Part shown: in pieces, positions 16,187-26,070 of the stretch
How positions within the stretch are numbered: position 1 is the stretch's first letter
Layout: the number at the start of each line of letters is the position of its first letter
Assembly (NCBI RefSeq): GCF_014202275.1
Contig: NZ_JACHGF010000003.1
Span: 881,455 to 945,454 of the forward strand
DNA: 64,000 bases
Origin: Rhabdobacter roseus
Lineage (GTDB): Bacteria > Bacteroidota > Bacteroidia > Cytophagales > Spirosomataceae
Direction: 5' to 3'
Position numbers and translations under genes: made by a program
Notes under the pieces: generated by a model
Told to the model about the DNA's origin: nothing
What the model saw: the letters and a program-made list of their open reading frames with translations, nothing else
The model's database searches: none

Positions 16187-17911
16187 CTACAAATTCCCTT
16201 TTTTTAACTCTTTTACGGCGTAGTCGGCGGCGCGGGCCGTGAGGGCCATGTAGGTGAGCGAGGGATTTTGGGTACTGGTGGAGGTCATGCAGGCGCCGTC
16301 GGTCACGAATACGTTCTGGCAGGCGTGCAGCTGGTTCCAGCGGTTGAGCAGCGAGGTCGTGGGATCGTGCCCCATGCGCACCCCGCCCATTTCGTGGTTT
16401 TCGCTGCCGGGATTCCGGCGCGTATCTGCGGTTTGGATGTTGACAAAGCCCGCTTTATGAAGCATCTCGCTAAACTGCTCGTAGAAATCCTGCACCATTT
16501 TCCGGTCGTTGTCGTCGAAGTCTACCGACATGCGAAGTTGCGGAATGCCCCAGTCGTCGCGGAGCGTGGGGTCCAGGCGCACGGTACTACTTTCCTTGGG
16601 TAGGGTTTCGCCCATCATCTGGATACCGATACTCCAGCCGCTGCGGTCGGGCCGGAATAAACTGTCTTTGAGCGAAGTACCCAGGCCGGGTGTAGCGTTT
16701 CCGATTTTTGAAGTTGAAAAAGATGCCGCGTAGCCCCGCAGGAAGTCGGTTTCCTGTCGGAAAACGTTTCGAAAGCGCGGCACGTAGGCTCCGTTGGGCC
16801 GACGGCCGTCGGTGGTGTAGTCATGAAAGCCGTCAAACTGCGCCGACACCCGCCCGCGGTAGTTGTGAAAGGCGATGTGTTTCCCCAGTAGCCCGTTGTC
16901 GTTGCCCAGGCCGTTTGGAAAGCGGTGCGAGGTAGAATTGAGCAAAATCAGATTGGAGTTGAGGGCCGAGGCGTTCACAAAGATAATCTTGGCGTAGTAC
17001 TCGCTCATCTCCTTCGTGTGCGCATCGACAACCCGGACCCCGGTCGCGCGGCCTTTTTTCTCGTCGTAGATGATGGAATGCACCACCGCGTGCGGGCGTA
17101 GGGTCAACTTGCCGGTACGTTCGGCCCAGGGCAGCGTAGACGCATTGCTGCTAAAGTACCCCCCAAACGGGCACCCCCGCTGACACATCACCCGGTGCTG
17201 ACACTTGGCGCGGCCCTGCTGGGTATGAATGGGCTGCGGATCGGTGATGTGCGCCGCCCGCCCAATAATGACCGGCCGGGTACCCTGGTAATGTTGGGCC
17301 GTTTGCTCGCTGAAGTGCTTTTCCACGCAGGTCATTTCGTGCGGGGGCAGGAACTCCCCGTCGGGTAGTTGGGGCAAGCCGTCCCGATTCCCCGAAATCC
17401 CCGCAAATTTCTCCACGTAGCTGTACCAGGGGGCCAGGTCGGCGTAGCGAATGGGCCAGTCCACGGCAAAGCCATCGCGGGCCGGGCCTTCAAAGTCGAA
17501 GTCGGACCAGCGCTGCGTCTGGCGCGCCCACAGCAACGACCGCCCCCCTACCTGGTAGCCGCGCATCCAATCGAATGGTTTGTCTTGTACGTAGGGATGA
17601 TGGGCGTCCTTCACCACGAAGTGCATGGCGTCTTCCCTGAAAATGTAGTGCTTGCTGGCAATCGGATTTTGCTGACGAATCGCCAGCGGAGGCTGTCCCC
17701 GGTGCTCAAATTCCCAGGGCTGCATCTGCGCCGTGGGGTAGTCGGTGACGTGCTTCACGTCGCGGCCCCGCTCCAGTACCAGCGTGCGCAGGCCTTTTTC
17801 GGTAAGCTCCTTAGCGGCCCAGCCTCCGCTGATGCCCGTACCGATGACGATGGCGTCGAAGCGGCGGTTTTCGTTCGTTGACTTTCTCAGATCAGTAGGC
17901 GGGCAGGTCAT
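16187..17911 (-). CDS. GMC-family FAD-dependent oxidoreductase
   Basis: A cytoplasmic or exported FAD oxidoreductase of about 574 residues. It shows the Rossmann motif (AIVIGTGISGGWAAKELTEKG), the GMC PS00623-like region (GRSLLWARQTQRWSDFDFEGP) and the C-terminal block with catalytic His and Asn (NHEMGGVRMGHDPTTS and STQNPSLTYMALTARAADY). Bacteroidota relatives oxidise sugar or polyol hydroxyls and often pair with gluconate dehydrogenase subunit 3, which is absent here. I start at ATG 17911; a TTG at 17929 is in frame but less likely. A cluster of cysteines (CQHRVMCQRGCPFGG) is typical of this subfamily. Confidence 0.88.
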   Translation of the reverse strand: MTCPPTDLRKSTNENRRFDAIVIGTGISGGWAAKELTEKGLRTLVLERGRDVKHVTDYPTAQMQPWEFEHRGQPPLAIRQQNPIASKHYIFREDAMHFVVKDAHHPYVQDKPFDWMRGYQVGGRSLLWARQTQRWSDFDFEGPARDGFAVDWPIRYADLAPWYSYVEKFAGISGNRDGLPQLPDGEFLPPHEMTCVEKHFSEQTAQHYQGTRPVIIGRAAHITDPQPIHTQQGRAKCQHRVMCQRGCPFGGYFSSNASTLPWAERTGKLTLRPHAVVHSIIYDEKKGRATGVRVVDAHTKEMSEYYAKIIFVNASALNSNLILLNSTSHRFPNGLGNDNGLLGKHIAFHNYRGRVSAQFDGFHDYTTDGRRPNGAYVPRFRNVFRQETDFLRGYAASFSTSKIGNATPGLGTSLKDSLFRPDRSGWSIGIQMMGETLPKESSTVRLDPTLRDDWGIPQLRMSVDFDDNDRKMVQDFYEQFSEMLHKAGFVNIQTADTRRNPGSENHEMGGVRMGHDPTTSLLNRWNQLHACQNVFVTDGACMTSTSTQNPSLTYMALTARAADYAVKELKKGNL

Positions 17912-18085
17912 TCGCAATAGGGGCCACAAGGTACTTTTACTTCCATAACAAAGGCAAAAAACGGCGTAAGTTACCCATTGCTGGAATGATATTTTGTGGC
18001 TTCGCAGTCCAGAAAGATATGCTTACCGTTCCTTTCTATACCTTTTTTACTACAATTCAACTACCTACCTAATCCATACCAAGCT

Positions 18086-19099
18086 ATGTTTATTGTTGAA
18101 GAACCTACCTGGGCCATTATTCTTTGTTTGGTCACCATGCTGTGCTGGGGCTCGTGGGGCAACGGCCAAAAATGGGTGACGCAGTCCGCACCGCTGTACA
18201 TTTTTTACCGCGACTACGTCTACGGTATCGCGGGCAGTGCGCTGATGCTGGCCTTTACGCTAGGTACCTTGGGCGACGAAGGCCGTCCCTTGCTGGAAGA
18301 CATCCGGCAAGCCGAAATCACCAACCTCTTACTGGCGCTGGCCGCCGGGATTATTTTTAACCTGGGGAACACCCTCCTAACCGTGGGCATCAACCAGGCC
18401 GGCCTGTCCATTGCCATGCCCGTGGGGACGGGGCTTTCGCTGGCGTTGGGGCTGGTCGTGAACCATATCGCCGAGCCTAGCGGCAACCTACCCCTGCTGG
18501 CCGCGGGTGGTGGCGTGGTGCTGGTGGCCATTGCATTGAGTGCCCTGGCTTACCGGGCCAAGGAAAAAGAAGAAGAGGACGACGAAGAATCCAGCTCGGG
18601 AAAAAACCGGGGCGTCTGGATCGCCCTGTCGGGTGGGCTGGCACTGGGTTTCTTTTTCGTGATCGTCTCCAGTGCCATGAGCAAAGAGCTGGCCTCGCCC
18701 GAAGCGGGGCTGCTCACGCCCTACTCGGGCTTTTTGTTTTTTGCCCTGGGGATTCTCATCAGCAATCCGGGCATCGAGTGGCTGGTACGGCACTTCAAGA
18801 TCTCCGACGAAGACGATGAAACCAAGTACGGAGAAGTACCCGCCCGCCAGCACGCCGTGGGCCTAGCCAGCGGGGTACTTTGGGGCGTGGGGATGATCGC
18901 GCTCTTTCTGGGCTCGCCCGAAGCCGGCGACGCCGTTTCGTACGGCCTCAGCCAGGGCGCTACCATCGTGTCGGTACTGTGGGGGTTATTTGCCTGGGCC
19001 GAGTTCGAGGGCGCCCCCAAAAAGGCCAACCGCTTCCTGTGGTTCATGGGCATCGCCTACGTAGCGGGCCTGGCGCTGATCATCCTGGCGCGGGCGTAG
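18086..19099 (+). CDS. DMT/GRP-type multidrug or sugar permease
   Basis: A 337-residue membrane protein with about ten helices, similar to the glucose/ribose porter branch of the drug/metabolite transporter superfamily (CWGSWGNGQKW in helix 1, GTGLSLALGLVVNHIAEP mid-protein). A charged cytoplasmic loop (KEKEEEDDEESSSGK) separates the two halves. I start at ATG 18086, where the membrane segment begins; an in-frame GTG at 17996 would add an unlikely 30-residue extension. It is divergent from the GMC oxidoreductase. The substrate is unknown. Confidence 0.85.
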   Translation: MFIVEEPTWAIILCLVTMLCWGSWGNGQKWVTQSAPLYIFYRDYVYGIAGSALMLAFTLGTLGDEGRPLLEDIRQAEITNLLLALAAGIIFNLGNTLLTVGINQAGLSIAMPVGTGLSLALGLVVNHIAEPSGNLPLLAAGGGVVLVAIALSALAYRAKEKEEEDDEESSSGKNRGVWIALSGGLALGFFFVIVSSAMSKELASPEAGLLTPYSGFLFFALGILISNPGIEWLVRHFKISDEDDETKYGEVPARQHAVGLASGVLWGVGMIALFLGSPEAGDAVSYGLSQGATIVSVLWGLFAWAEFEGAPKKANRFLWFMGIAYVAGLALIILARA

Positions 19100-19100
19100 G

Positions 19101-19345
19101 TACTTTGGGGCGTGGGGCAGAGGGCATGGGGCAGAGGGTACTTTTGCTAAAAGTACCACACCAAGCTCCCTTTCTCCGCGGGAGAAAGGGCGGGGGGATA
19201 GAGGCCTTTTCTCCGGTCGGAGACCGCGTGACGCGCCTGCGTAGTTTCAAAACTACGCAGAACAAAGGGAGCTTGCGAGGTACTTTTTATACTTTCAAAG
19301 TACCCCTTATGCCATAGATACAAAGTACCCCATGCCCAACGCCCC
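19101..19345. repeat. Intergenic repeat element, copy 1 of 3
   Basis: A composite element with a G-rich left flank (GGGGCAGAGGGCATGGGGCA), a central palindrome CCCTTTCTCC-GCG-GGAGAAAGGG at 19168-19190, and a C-rich right flank ending near CCCATGCCCAACGCC. The same centre recurs at 20437-20459 and 32088-32110 with similar flanks. It fills the gap between two convergent genes. Copies 1 and 2 bracket the glycerophosphodiesterase gene. Confidence 0.75.
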
Positions 19346-19368
19346 GCACCTTCTGCCACCAAGTACCC

Positions 19369-20277
19369 CTACTTTCTAGACATGGCTTTGATGGCCTCGG
19401 CGGCTTCGATGGGCAGGTCTGACTCCAGCACGCTGGCACCGTCGCGGATCACGGACCGGTAGGCGGCGGCGCGCTCTTCTTTCGTTTTTAGTTTATCGTA
19501 GGTCGGGGCCGCCGAAATCATGCACCGCACGCCCCGTGCGTGCAGAAGCCGGTACATTTCCTGGTTGGCGGGCGTTACCTCCGGCCCAATGTAGGCAATC
19601 ATATGGTCCCAAGGTACCCCCGCCCGCTCGTACTCGGCCAGGGCCTGGGGTGTTTTGACAAAAGCCGAAAACATCCGTTCGGGGTTGTCGCGGTAGTAGT
19701 AGAGCGCCTGCTCGGCGGTGTGCACCGTCAGCATCACGTAGGCGTCGGCACGGTACTTCCGGATAATCGCCGCCGTCATGGCCAGGGGTACATCCTTTTT
19801 GTCAAAGTTCAGCACCGTTTTGCCCCGCGCCCACTCAAGTACCTCCGCCAGGGTAGGTATACCGTGCGCCGTCACGCGGCCCTGAGCATCTTTCAGCTTG
19901 AGTTTCTTCAGCTCCTCCCAGGTATAGTCAGCGACCCGACCGGTACCCGTAGTGGTACGGTCCAGGGTCGCGTCGTGCATCAGAATAATCACGCTGTCTT
20001 TGGTGAGCCGGGGGTCAATTTCAAAAAAAGCGGGCGTATGTTTCAGCGTATTTTCAAAAGCCGCGATGGAGTTTTCGGGGAAGCCCACCTCCATGCCGCC
20101 CCGGTGCCCGCTCACCAGCGGGGTACTTTGGGGCGTCCATCGGAAGAAATCGCGCAGGTGTTGGGTACTTTCAAAGGCCAGAACGTGTAGCTTCTCCTGC
20201 GCCCGGGCGGATACGGCCATTCCCAAAGTACCCCAAAAAATCAGGTACCTGGCCCGCCTTAGAAATCGAATGGACAT
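19369..20277 (-). CDS. Secreted glycerophosphodiester phosphodiesterase-family protein
   Basis: A 302-residue protein with a signal peptide (LGMAVSARAQ). The GDPD signature is clear: SGHRGGMEVGFPENSIAAFE, with the catalytic histidine and metal residues, then FFEIDPRLTKDSVIILMHDATLDRTTTG, with the acidic pair and second histidine. It hydrolyses glycerophosphodiesters to glycerol-3-phosphate and an alcohol in the periplasm. It stands alone between two copies of an intergenic repeat element, which suggests it may have moved or been bordered by repeat insertion. Confidence 0.9.
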   Translation of the reverse strand: MSIRFLRRARYLIFWGTLGMAVSARAQEKLHVLAFESTQHLRDFFRWTPQSTPLVSGHRGGMEVGFPENSIAAFENTLKHTPAFFEIDPRLTKDSVIILMHDATLDRTTTGTGRVADYTWEELKKLKLKDAQGRVTAHGIPTLAEVLEWARGKTVLNFDKKDVPLAMTAAIIRKYRADAYVMLTVHTAEQALYYYRDNPERMFSAFVKTPQALAEYERAGVPWDHMIAYIGPEVTPANQEMYRLLHARGVRCMISAAPTYDKLKTKEERAAAYRSVIRDGASVLESDLPIEAAEAIKAMSRK

Positions 20278-20339
20278 GAATGGACAAATTACGTTTTACT
20301 TTCAAAAAGCCGCTACTGGTGTTTTCTACCGCTGTTTCC

Positions 20340-20580
20340 CCAAGGTACTTTTTGGCAGAGGGCGGCCCGCGTAGGGCAGAGGGTGCGGGGCGTGGGGTAG
20401 TTTAAAGTATAGAGTGTAAAGTACCTCGCTAAAGCTCCCTTTCTCCGCGGGAGAAAGGGCTGGGGATAGAGGCATTTAAGGGTACTTTGCCCTGTCCAGA
20501 AATGGGTTGTTAGAAGACCCAATACCCTCTGCCCATTGCCCCGCACCCAACGCCCTTTGCCACAAAGTAACCCTGTTACC
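20340..20580. repeat. Intergenic repeat element, copy 2 of 3
   Basis: The same architecture as copy 1: a G-rich stretch (GGCAGAGGG repeated, 20350-20395), the palindrome at 20437-20459, then the C-rich CCCTCTGCCCATTGCCCCGC stretch near 20525. Several AAAGTACC words are embedded. It occupies most of the 386-base gap between the divergent genes at 20277 and 20664; no gene is visible in it. Confidence 0.75.
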
Positions 20581-20663
20581 CAGTAACTCCCCCGGTCCTT
20601 TTTCTTTTATTGCACAAAGTACCTTTAAAGTACCCTTCCTACACTCTCCTTCCCGCTGTGGCC

Positions 20664-22367
20664 ATGGACCGACGAACGTTTGTACAAAGTACCCTAACCG
20701 CCCTCTGCGTAGCCCCCGCGCTGGGCTTTGTCCGCCCGAGCCGCTCCATGCCGCCCTGGCTGCTGGAGCTGGTGAAGCTCAACGACGACGGCCTCGTAGC
20801 CCTGCGCGCCCTGCAAAGCAAAGAAGCAGGTACCCTGGGTGGCGTGCGCGACGGCCACGACATCCTGAACCCGCACAGTACCTTTGCGCTGATCCTGTGG
20901 GGCTCTTGCGCGCTCTTTGCGCCGTCGTCGAGGTACTTTCGGTCGGAGGGGCTGCGGGAGGACGTGCGGCTGGCGGCGGAGTACCTCGTCAAAACCCAAC
21001 ACGCCGATGGTACCATCGACCTGCTGTCTACCAATTTCCATTCCCCACCCGACACGGCTTTTCTGGTGAAGCGGCTCGTGACGGCCTACGGTTTTCTGGA
21101 GCAATCGGGCACGCCGGGCGTCGAACGGGTACTTGCGCCTCTCAAAACGTTCCTGACCCGCGCCGGCGAGGCGCTCATCGTGGGCGGCATTCATACGCCC
21201 AACCACCGCTGGGTGGTGGCCGCGGCCCTGGCGCAGCTGCACACCCGCTGGCCCGACCCACGCTACCGCGCCCGCGCCGAGCAGTGGCTGCAGGAGCGCA
21301 TCGACATCGACGCCGACGGCCAGTACAACGAGAAAAGTACCTTCATTTACTCCTCCCTCAGCGACCGCGTCCTGATCACCATCGCCCGGGGGCTCAACAA
21401 GCCTGAGCTGCTGGACTACGTGCGCCAAAACCTGGACATGACGCTGTACTACGTGCACCCCAACGGCGAGATCGTGACGGATGCCTCCGGGCGGCAGGAT
21501 AAGGCCGTGGTAGGTACGTTGGAAAACTACTACTACCCCTATAGGTACCTGGCCCTGCGCGACCAGAACGGCACCTACGCGGCCATGTGCGCGCTCATCG
21601 AGCGCACGGCGGGCCAGAAGCTCCGCGGCCACCTGGACTACTACCTGGCCGACGAAGCGCTGTGGGCTCCGCTGCCGCCAGCGAAGTCGCCGCCGGTTAG
21701 TTACGTGAAGACCTTCCCCAACTCGGGTCTGGTGCGCGTCCGGCGGGAGCAGTGGGATAGTACCCTCATTGCCCGCAATCCGGTCTTTTTCACCTTCATG
21801 CACGGGCAGGCGGTACTTCAGGGGCTACGACTGGCGGCGTCGTTTTTTGGCAAAGGACAATTTCAAACCGAAACCCTGGTCCAAAAAGAAAAAAGCTGGG
21901 AGCTGACCCAGCGGCTGGAAGGTCCCTACTACCAACCCTACCCGGCGGGCCAACTACCTACCCAGGACGGCGACTGGGAGAAAATGCCGCGGACGGCCCG
22001 TCCGCAAAGCGAGGTACAGCACCTCGAAACCAGGGTACTTATTCGGGAAACAAACCACGGGATGGAGGTAGAAATCTCCTCCGAAGGGACCGACCGCGTG
22101 CCGGTGGCGCTGGAGCTGATCTTCCGGCCGGGGGGTACCTTTGCGGGGCTCACTCCCCACGCAAGCCTTCCTAACACCTGGTTTATGGAGAAAGGTACGG
22201 GTACCTATACCTTCCAAAACGACCGCATCCAGTTTGGCCCCGGCCTGCACCTGCACAAAAACACCGCCCTGCGCGGGGCGCTGCCCGCCATGGATGCACC
22301 CACGGTATTCCTGACGGGCTTTACGCCCTTCCGGCAGGTACTTACCTTTTCGGCGGCAAGTACCTAA
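20664..22367 (+). CDS. Tat-exported polysaccharide-lyase-like protein, uncertain
   Basis: A 567-residue protein with a twin-arginine start (MDRRTFVQSTLTALCVAPAL). The N-terminal two thirds look like an alpha/alpha toroid (repeated helices with YLVKTQHADGTIDLLSTNFHSPPDTAFLVKRLV) and the C-terminal third looks beta-rich. This resembles heparinase II/III or alginate-lyase-type folds, but I see no motif that fixes the family. It is followed after 153 bases by the ThuA/PQQ protein on the same strand. I start at ATG 20664, not the upstream in-frame GTG/TTG codons, because of the Tat motif. Confidence 0.65.
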   Translation: MDRRTFVQSTLTALCVAPALGFVRPSRSMPPWLLELVKLNDDGLVALRALQSKEAGTLGGVRDGHDILNPHSTFALILWGSCALFAPSSRYFRSEGLREDVRLAAEYLVKTQHADGTIDLLSTNFHSPPDTAFLVKRLVTAYGFLEQSGTPGVERVLAPLKTFLTRAGEALIVGGIHTPNHRWVVAAALAQLHTRWPDPRYRARAEQWLQERIDIDADGQYNEKSTFIYSSLSDRVLITIARGLNKPELLDYVRQNLDMTLYYVHPNGEIVTDASGRQDKAVVGTLENYYYPYRYLALRDQNGTYAAMCALIERTAGQKLRGHLDYYLADEALWAPLPPAKSPPVSYVKTFPNSGLVRVRREQWDSTLIARNPVFFTFMHGQAVLQGLRLAASFFGKGQFQTETLVQKEKSWELTQRLEGPYYQPYPAGQLPTQDGDWEKMPRTARPQSEVQHLETRVLIRETNHGMEVEISSEGTDRVPVALELIFRPGGTFAGLTPHASLPNTWFMEKGTGTYTFQNDRIQFGPGLHLHKNTALRGALPAMDAPTVFLTGFTPFRQVLTFSAAST

Positions 22368-22520
22368 GCTGACATCCAGGCTACAAACCTAAGGTACCCC
22401 CCGGAGCTGCGGTGAATTTACTGACGGATGCCTAAGTAGCTCCGCCCGTCAATAGCCTTTTTCGTAGGTATCTCTGAAATATTCCGCTACCAAGCTCCTT
22501 CGCTAACCGTCGGCTTACCC

Positions 22521-25500
22521 ATGCAACACATTTCCCTTTCTCGCTTTCTGGCTTTTCCCACCGCTGGCCTTCGCCTAGGTACCTTGCTGCTCGCAGTACT
22601 GGCCGCCACGGCGGGCCTGTATTCCTGCCTCAACACCCGAACGTCCGCCGTGGCGGCCGCCGAAAAAGTACCCCCACGGGTATTGGTTTTTTCCAAAACC
22701 AAAGGCTGGAAGCACTCCTCCATTCCGTTTGGGATCGCGGCCATTCAGAAGCTGGGGCGGGAGCATCAGTTCCGGGTCGATACCACGCTGAACGCCGCCT
22801 ACTTTACCGACGACAGCCTGCGCCAGTACCAGGCGGTGATCTTCAACTGCACCACCGGCAACGTCCTCAACGCCGAGCAGCAGGCGGCTTTTGAAAGGTA
22901 CATCCAGGCCGGGGGTGGCTACGTGGGCATTCACTCCGCCGCCGATACCGAGTACGAATGGCCCTGGTACGGCAAGCTCATGGGGGCCTACTTTGCCAAC
23001 CATCCGCTCAATCCGAGTGAACGCAAAGCCGCCGTGGATGTTACCAACAAAAACCACCCCGCCACCGCCCACCTGCCCGACCGCTGGGAACGCACCGACG
23101 AGTGGTACAGCTACCGCACGTTCTACCCCGGCCTCAACGTGCTGGCCTACCTCGACGAAAGTACCTACGACAACGGCACCAACGGCGCCAACCACCCCAT
23201 TGCCTGGTACCACGAGTTCGACGGCGGACGGGCTTTCTATACCGGCGGCGGCCATATGGATACGAGCTACGACGAACCGCTTTTTTTACAGCACATCCTG
23301 GGTGGCATTCGGTACGCCATCGGCGACAAGCCCCTCGACTACCGGAAAGCGTACTCGGTGGCCATGCCGGAAGAAAACCGTTTTGTCAAAACCATCCTCG
23401 TCGATGACCTGAACACGCCCATGGAGCTGGCCGTGGCCGCCGACGGCCGCGTTTTTTTCACCGAGCTCCGTACCGCCAACCTCTACGTGTACGATCCCAA
23501 AACCCGGCAGCACGCGCTCGTGCACCGCTTCGACGTCGCCACCAAGGGCGGCACGGGGCTCATCGGCGTCACGTTGGACCCGAAGTTTAGCCAAAATCAC
23601 TACATCTACCTCTACTACTCCCCGCCCACCGACCGCGAGCCCATTCTGTTCAATCTCTCCCGCTTTGTGGTATTGGACAACAATACGCTGGATGTAGCCT
23701 CGGAGAAAATCTTGCTACAGGTACCTGTGCAAGAAAACAGCGGCGCGCACCACGGCGGCTCGCTGGCCTGGGACAAAGACGGCAACCTGTACCTCTCGAC
23801 CGGCGACAGCTCCAGCCCGTTTCCGTCCGACGGCTACGCGCCCCTTGACGAGCGGCCCGGCCCGGAGTACTTCAGCCTCGACGCCCAGCGCTCCTCGGCC
23901 AACACCAACGACCTGAAGGGAAAGATCCTGCGGATTCGGCCCCAGCCGGACGGTACCGCGGGGGCGGCTCCCTATACCATTCCCGCGGGTAACCTGTTTC
24001 CGCCCGGTACGCCCCAAACCCGCCCGGAGATTTACACCATGGGCCTGCGCAACCCCTACCGGATCGCCGTCAACCCGAAGACGTCCGTGCTGTACTGGGG
24101 CGAAATTGGCCCCGACGCCGGGGAGGACGGCCCGCAGGGCCCGCGCGGCTACGACGAGTTCAACCAGGCGCGAAAGGCCGGGAACTTCGGCTGGCCGTAC
24201 TTCGTGGGCAACAACTACCCCTACGTGAAGTGGGATTTTAGTACCAAAACCGCAGGTGCGCCCTTTGACCCACGGGCTCCCGTCAACCGATCCCCCAACA
24301 ACACCGGCCTTACCCAACTACCCCCGGCCATGCCCGCCATGCTGTGGTACCCCTACGCCGCCTCGCCGGACTTTCCGGAGCTGGGCCAGGGTGGTCGCAG
24401 CGCCATGGCCGGTGAATTTTATACGTTCAACGAAAAATCGTCTTCGCCCACCAAATTTCCTGCCTACTACGATGGTACCCTGTTTGTCTTCGACTGGATG
24501 CGCAACTGGGTGATGGCGCTGCGCTTCGACGAGCAGGAGAACTTCGTGCGGGCCGAGCCTTTCATGACCTCCAACGGCGACTTCCGCCGCCCCATCGACC
24601 TGGCCTTTGGTCCCGACGGCGTCATGTACATGCTGGAGTACGGCTCGGTGTACGGGGCCGACAACGAAGACGCGCGCCTGGTCAAGATTGAGTACAATAC
24701 CGGCAACCGCCCGCCCATCGCCAAAGCCAGCGTGGTGGACTCCGCCGCGACGGCCCAGCTCAGCAAGCGCGTGTACCTGACGTCCGAAAACCGCCCCTCC
24801 AGCACCATCCGGGAAGTAGCGGGCGCAGCGCCCCTGAGGGTACTTTTCAGCAGCCGCGGCTCCCTGGACCCCGACGATGACGACGTGCTCAGCTACCAGT
24901 GGCTTTTTGACGGAAAAACCGTGGGCTCCACCCGCCCCACTGCCGCCCACACCTACACCCAGCCGGGCGTATACCGGGCCGTACTCAAGGTAACCGACCC
25001 GCGCGGCCAGGTAGGTACCGACACGCTGACGGTGAAGGTAGGCAATACCCCCCCGCGCGTAGCGATTACGACGCCCGGCAACCAGTCTTTCTTTTGGGAA
25101 AATAAACCCTTTACCTACGAAGTGAAGGTTTCTGATCAAGAAGAAAGCAAGATGGACCCGAAAAAACTGCGGGTGTACTACACCTATAACCCGCAGCCAA
25201 GTACCCTGCCCCCTACCCCGGCGACGGGCCACCAGCCCGAAACGCTGCTGCTCACGGCTTCGCTGGGAAGTACCCTCATGGCCGGCAGCGACTGCAAAGC
25301 CTGCCACACGGTAGACCAAAAGTCAGTGGGGCCTTCGCTCCTGGCCGTCGCCGAGCGCTACAAAGGACAAGCCAACGCCCTGGAGCTGCTTTCGGACAAG
25401 ATTATCCGGGGCGGGGGTGGCAACTGGGGTACCGAGCACGTCATGAGCGCCCACCCGCAGCTCTCGCGCCAGGATGCCGCCGAAATGGTGAAGTACATCC

Positions 25501-26045
25501 TATCGCTGGCCGAGCCGCAGCGCCAGCTTACGACCCTGCCCGCGCAAGGTACCTTACCGCTAACCGACCACCGCGAAAACGAACCCCGGGGCCAGTATAC
25601 CTTGGTAGCCTCCTACACCGACCAGGGTACCGCCGCCGTGGGGCCGCTCACCACCACCGAAGTAGTGACCCTCCGCAGCGCCAAGGTACCTACCGTCTAC
25701 GCCGACGCCCACGTGGGTTTTCCGCGCTGGAGCAACAGCCTGAGCGGCGGCGACCACAAGGCCTACATTTTGCTGAAGAACATCGACCTGACGGGCATTC
25801 GGAAATTTACTTACGAATACAGCTCCGGCGAGAAAAGCGGCGAAATCTGGGTGCGGATCGGCTCCTACGCCGGGCCGGTGATCAGCCGAACGACCTACCC
25901 GGCTTCGGGTAGCGCGGGCGGAAAAGTGACGGGTGACGTACAGGTACCTACCAGCGGGCGGCACGATGTGTATTTCGTGGTCATGAAGCCCGACAAACCC
26001 ACCAACAACGTCATTTCGCTAAAAACCATTTCTTTTGAACAATAA
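22521..26045 (+). CDS. ThuA / PQQ sugar dehydrogenase / PKD / cytochrome c / CBM fusion
   Basis: A 1174-residue exported lipoprotein (lipobox near ATAGLYSC). The domains in order: ThuA-like glutamine-amidotransferase fold (about 50-275, FSKTKGWKHSS, GGGYVGIHSAADTEYEW), soluble-glucose-dehydrogenase-type PQQ beta-propeller (about 290-720, NSGAHHGGSLAWDKDGNLYLSTGD, YTMGLRNPYRIAVNP), PKD (about 770-840, SLDPDDDDVLSYQWLFDG), cytochrome c with CKACH haem site at about residue 924, and a C-terminal CBM6-like domain. It probably oxidises a sugar in the periplasm and passes electrons to its own haem. The next gene starts 26 bases later, so the two are co-transcribed. Confidence 0.88.
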   Translation: MQHISLSRFLAFPTAGLRLGTLLLAVLAATAGLYSCLNTRTSAVAAAEKVPPRVLVFSKTKGWKHSSIPFGIAAIQKLGREHQFRVDTTLNAAYFTDDSLRQYQAVIFNCTTGNVLNAEQQAAFERYIQAGGGYVGIHSAADTEYEWPWYGKLMGAYFANHPLNPSERKAAVDVTNKNHPATAHLPDRWERTDEWYSYRTFYPGLNVLAYLDESTYDNGTNGANHPIAWYHEFDGGRAFYTGGGHMDTSYDEPLFLQHILGGIRYAIGDKPLDYRKAYSVAMPEENRFVKTILVDDLNTPMELAVAADGRVFFTELRTANLYVYDPKTRQHALVHRFDVATKGGTGLIGVTLDPKFSQNHYIYLYYSPPTDREPILFNLSRFVVLDNNTLDVASEKILLQVPVQENSGAHHGGSLAWDKDGNLYLSTGDSSSPFPSDGYAPLDERPGPEYFSLDAQRSSANTNDLKGKILRIRPQPDGTAGAAPYTIPAGNLFPPGTPQTRPEIYTMGLRNPYRIAVNPKTSVLYWGEIGPDAGEDGPQGPRGYDEFNQARKAGNFGWPYFVGNNYPYVKWDFSTKTAGAPFDPRAPVNRSPNNTGLTQLPPAMPAMLWYPYAASPDFPELGQGGRSAMAGEFYTFNEKSSSPTKFPAYYDGTLFVFDWMRNWVMALRFDEQENFVRAEPFMTSNGDFRRPIDLAFGPDGVMYMLEYGSVYGADNEDARLVKIEYNTGNRPPIAKASVVDSAATAQLSKRVYLTSENRPSSTIREVAGAAPLRVLFSSRGSLDPDDDDVLSYQWLFDGKTVGSTRPTAAHTYTQPGVYRAVLKVTDPRGQVGTDTLTVKVGNTPPRVAITTPGNQSFFWENKPFTYEVKVSDQEESKMDPKKLRVYYTYNPQPSTLPPTPATGHQPETLLLTASLGSTLMAGSDCKACHTVDQKSVGPSLLAVAERYKGQANALELLSDKIIRGGGGNWGTEHVMSAHPQLSRQDAAEMVKYILSLAEPQRQLTTLPAQGTLPLTDHRENEPRGQYTLVASYTDQGTAAVGPLTTTEVVTLRSAKVPTVYADAHVGFPRWSNSLSGGDHKAYILLKNIDLTGIRKFTYEYSSGEKSGEIWVRIGSYAGPVISRTTYPASGSAGGKVTGDVQVPTSGRHDVYFVVMKPDKPTNNVISLKTISFEQ

Positions 26046-26070
26046 CTTTTTCCAAACTACCCTAAACCCC

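Noticed and set aside
20694-21803. A 369-codon minus-strand frame inside the polysaccharide-lyase-like gene
   Set aside because: Compositional shadow of a GC-rich gene with a clear Tat signal and same-strand neighbours.
24318-25319. A 333-codon minus-strand frame within the ThuA/PQQ gene
   Set aside because: The sense strand encodes recognisable PQQ, PKD and cytochrome domains over the same bases.
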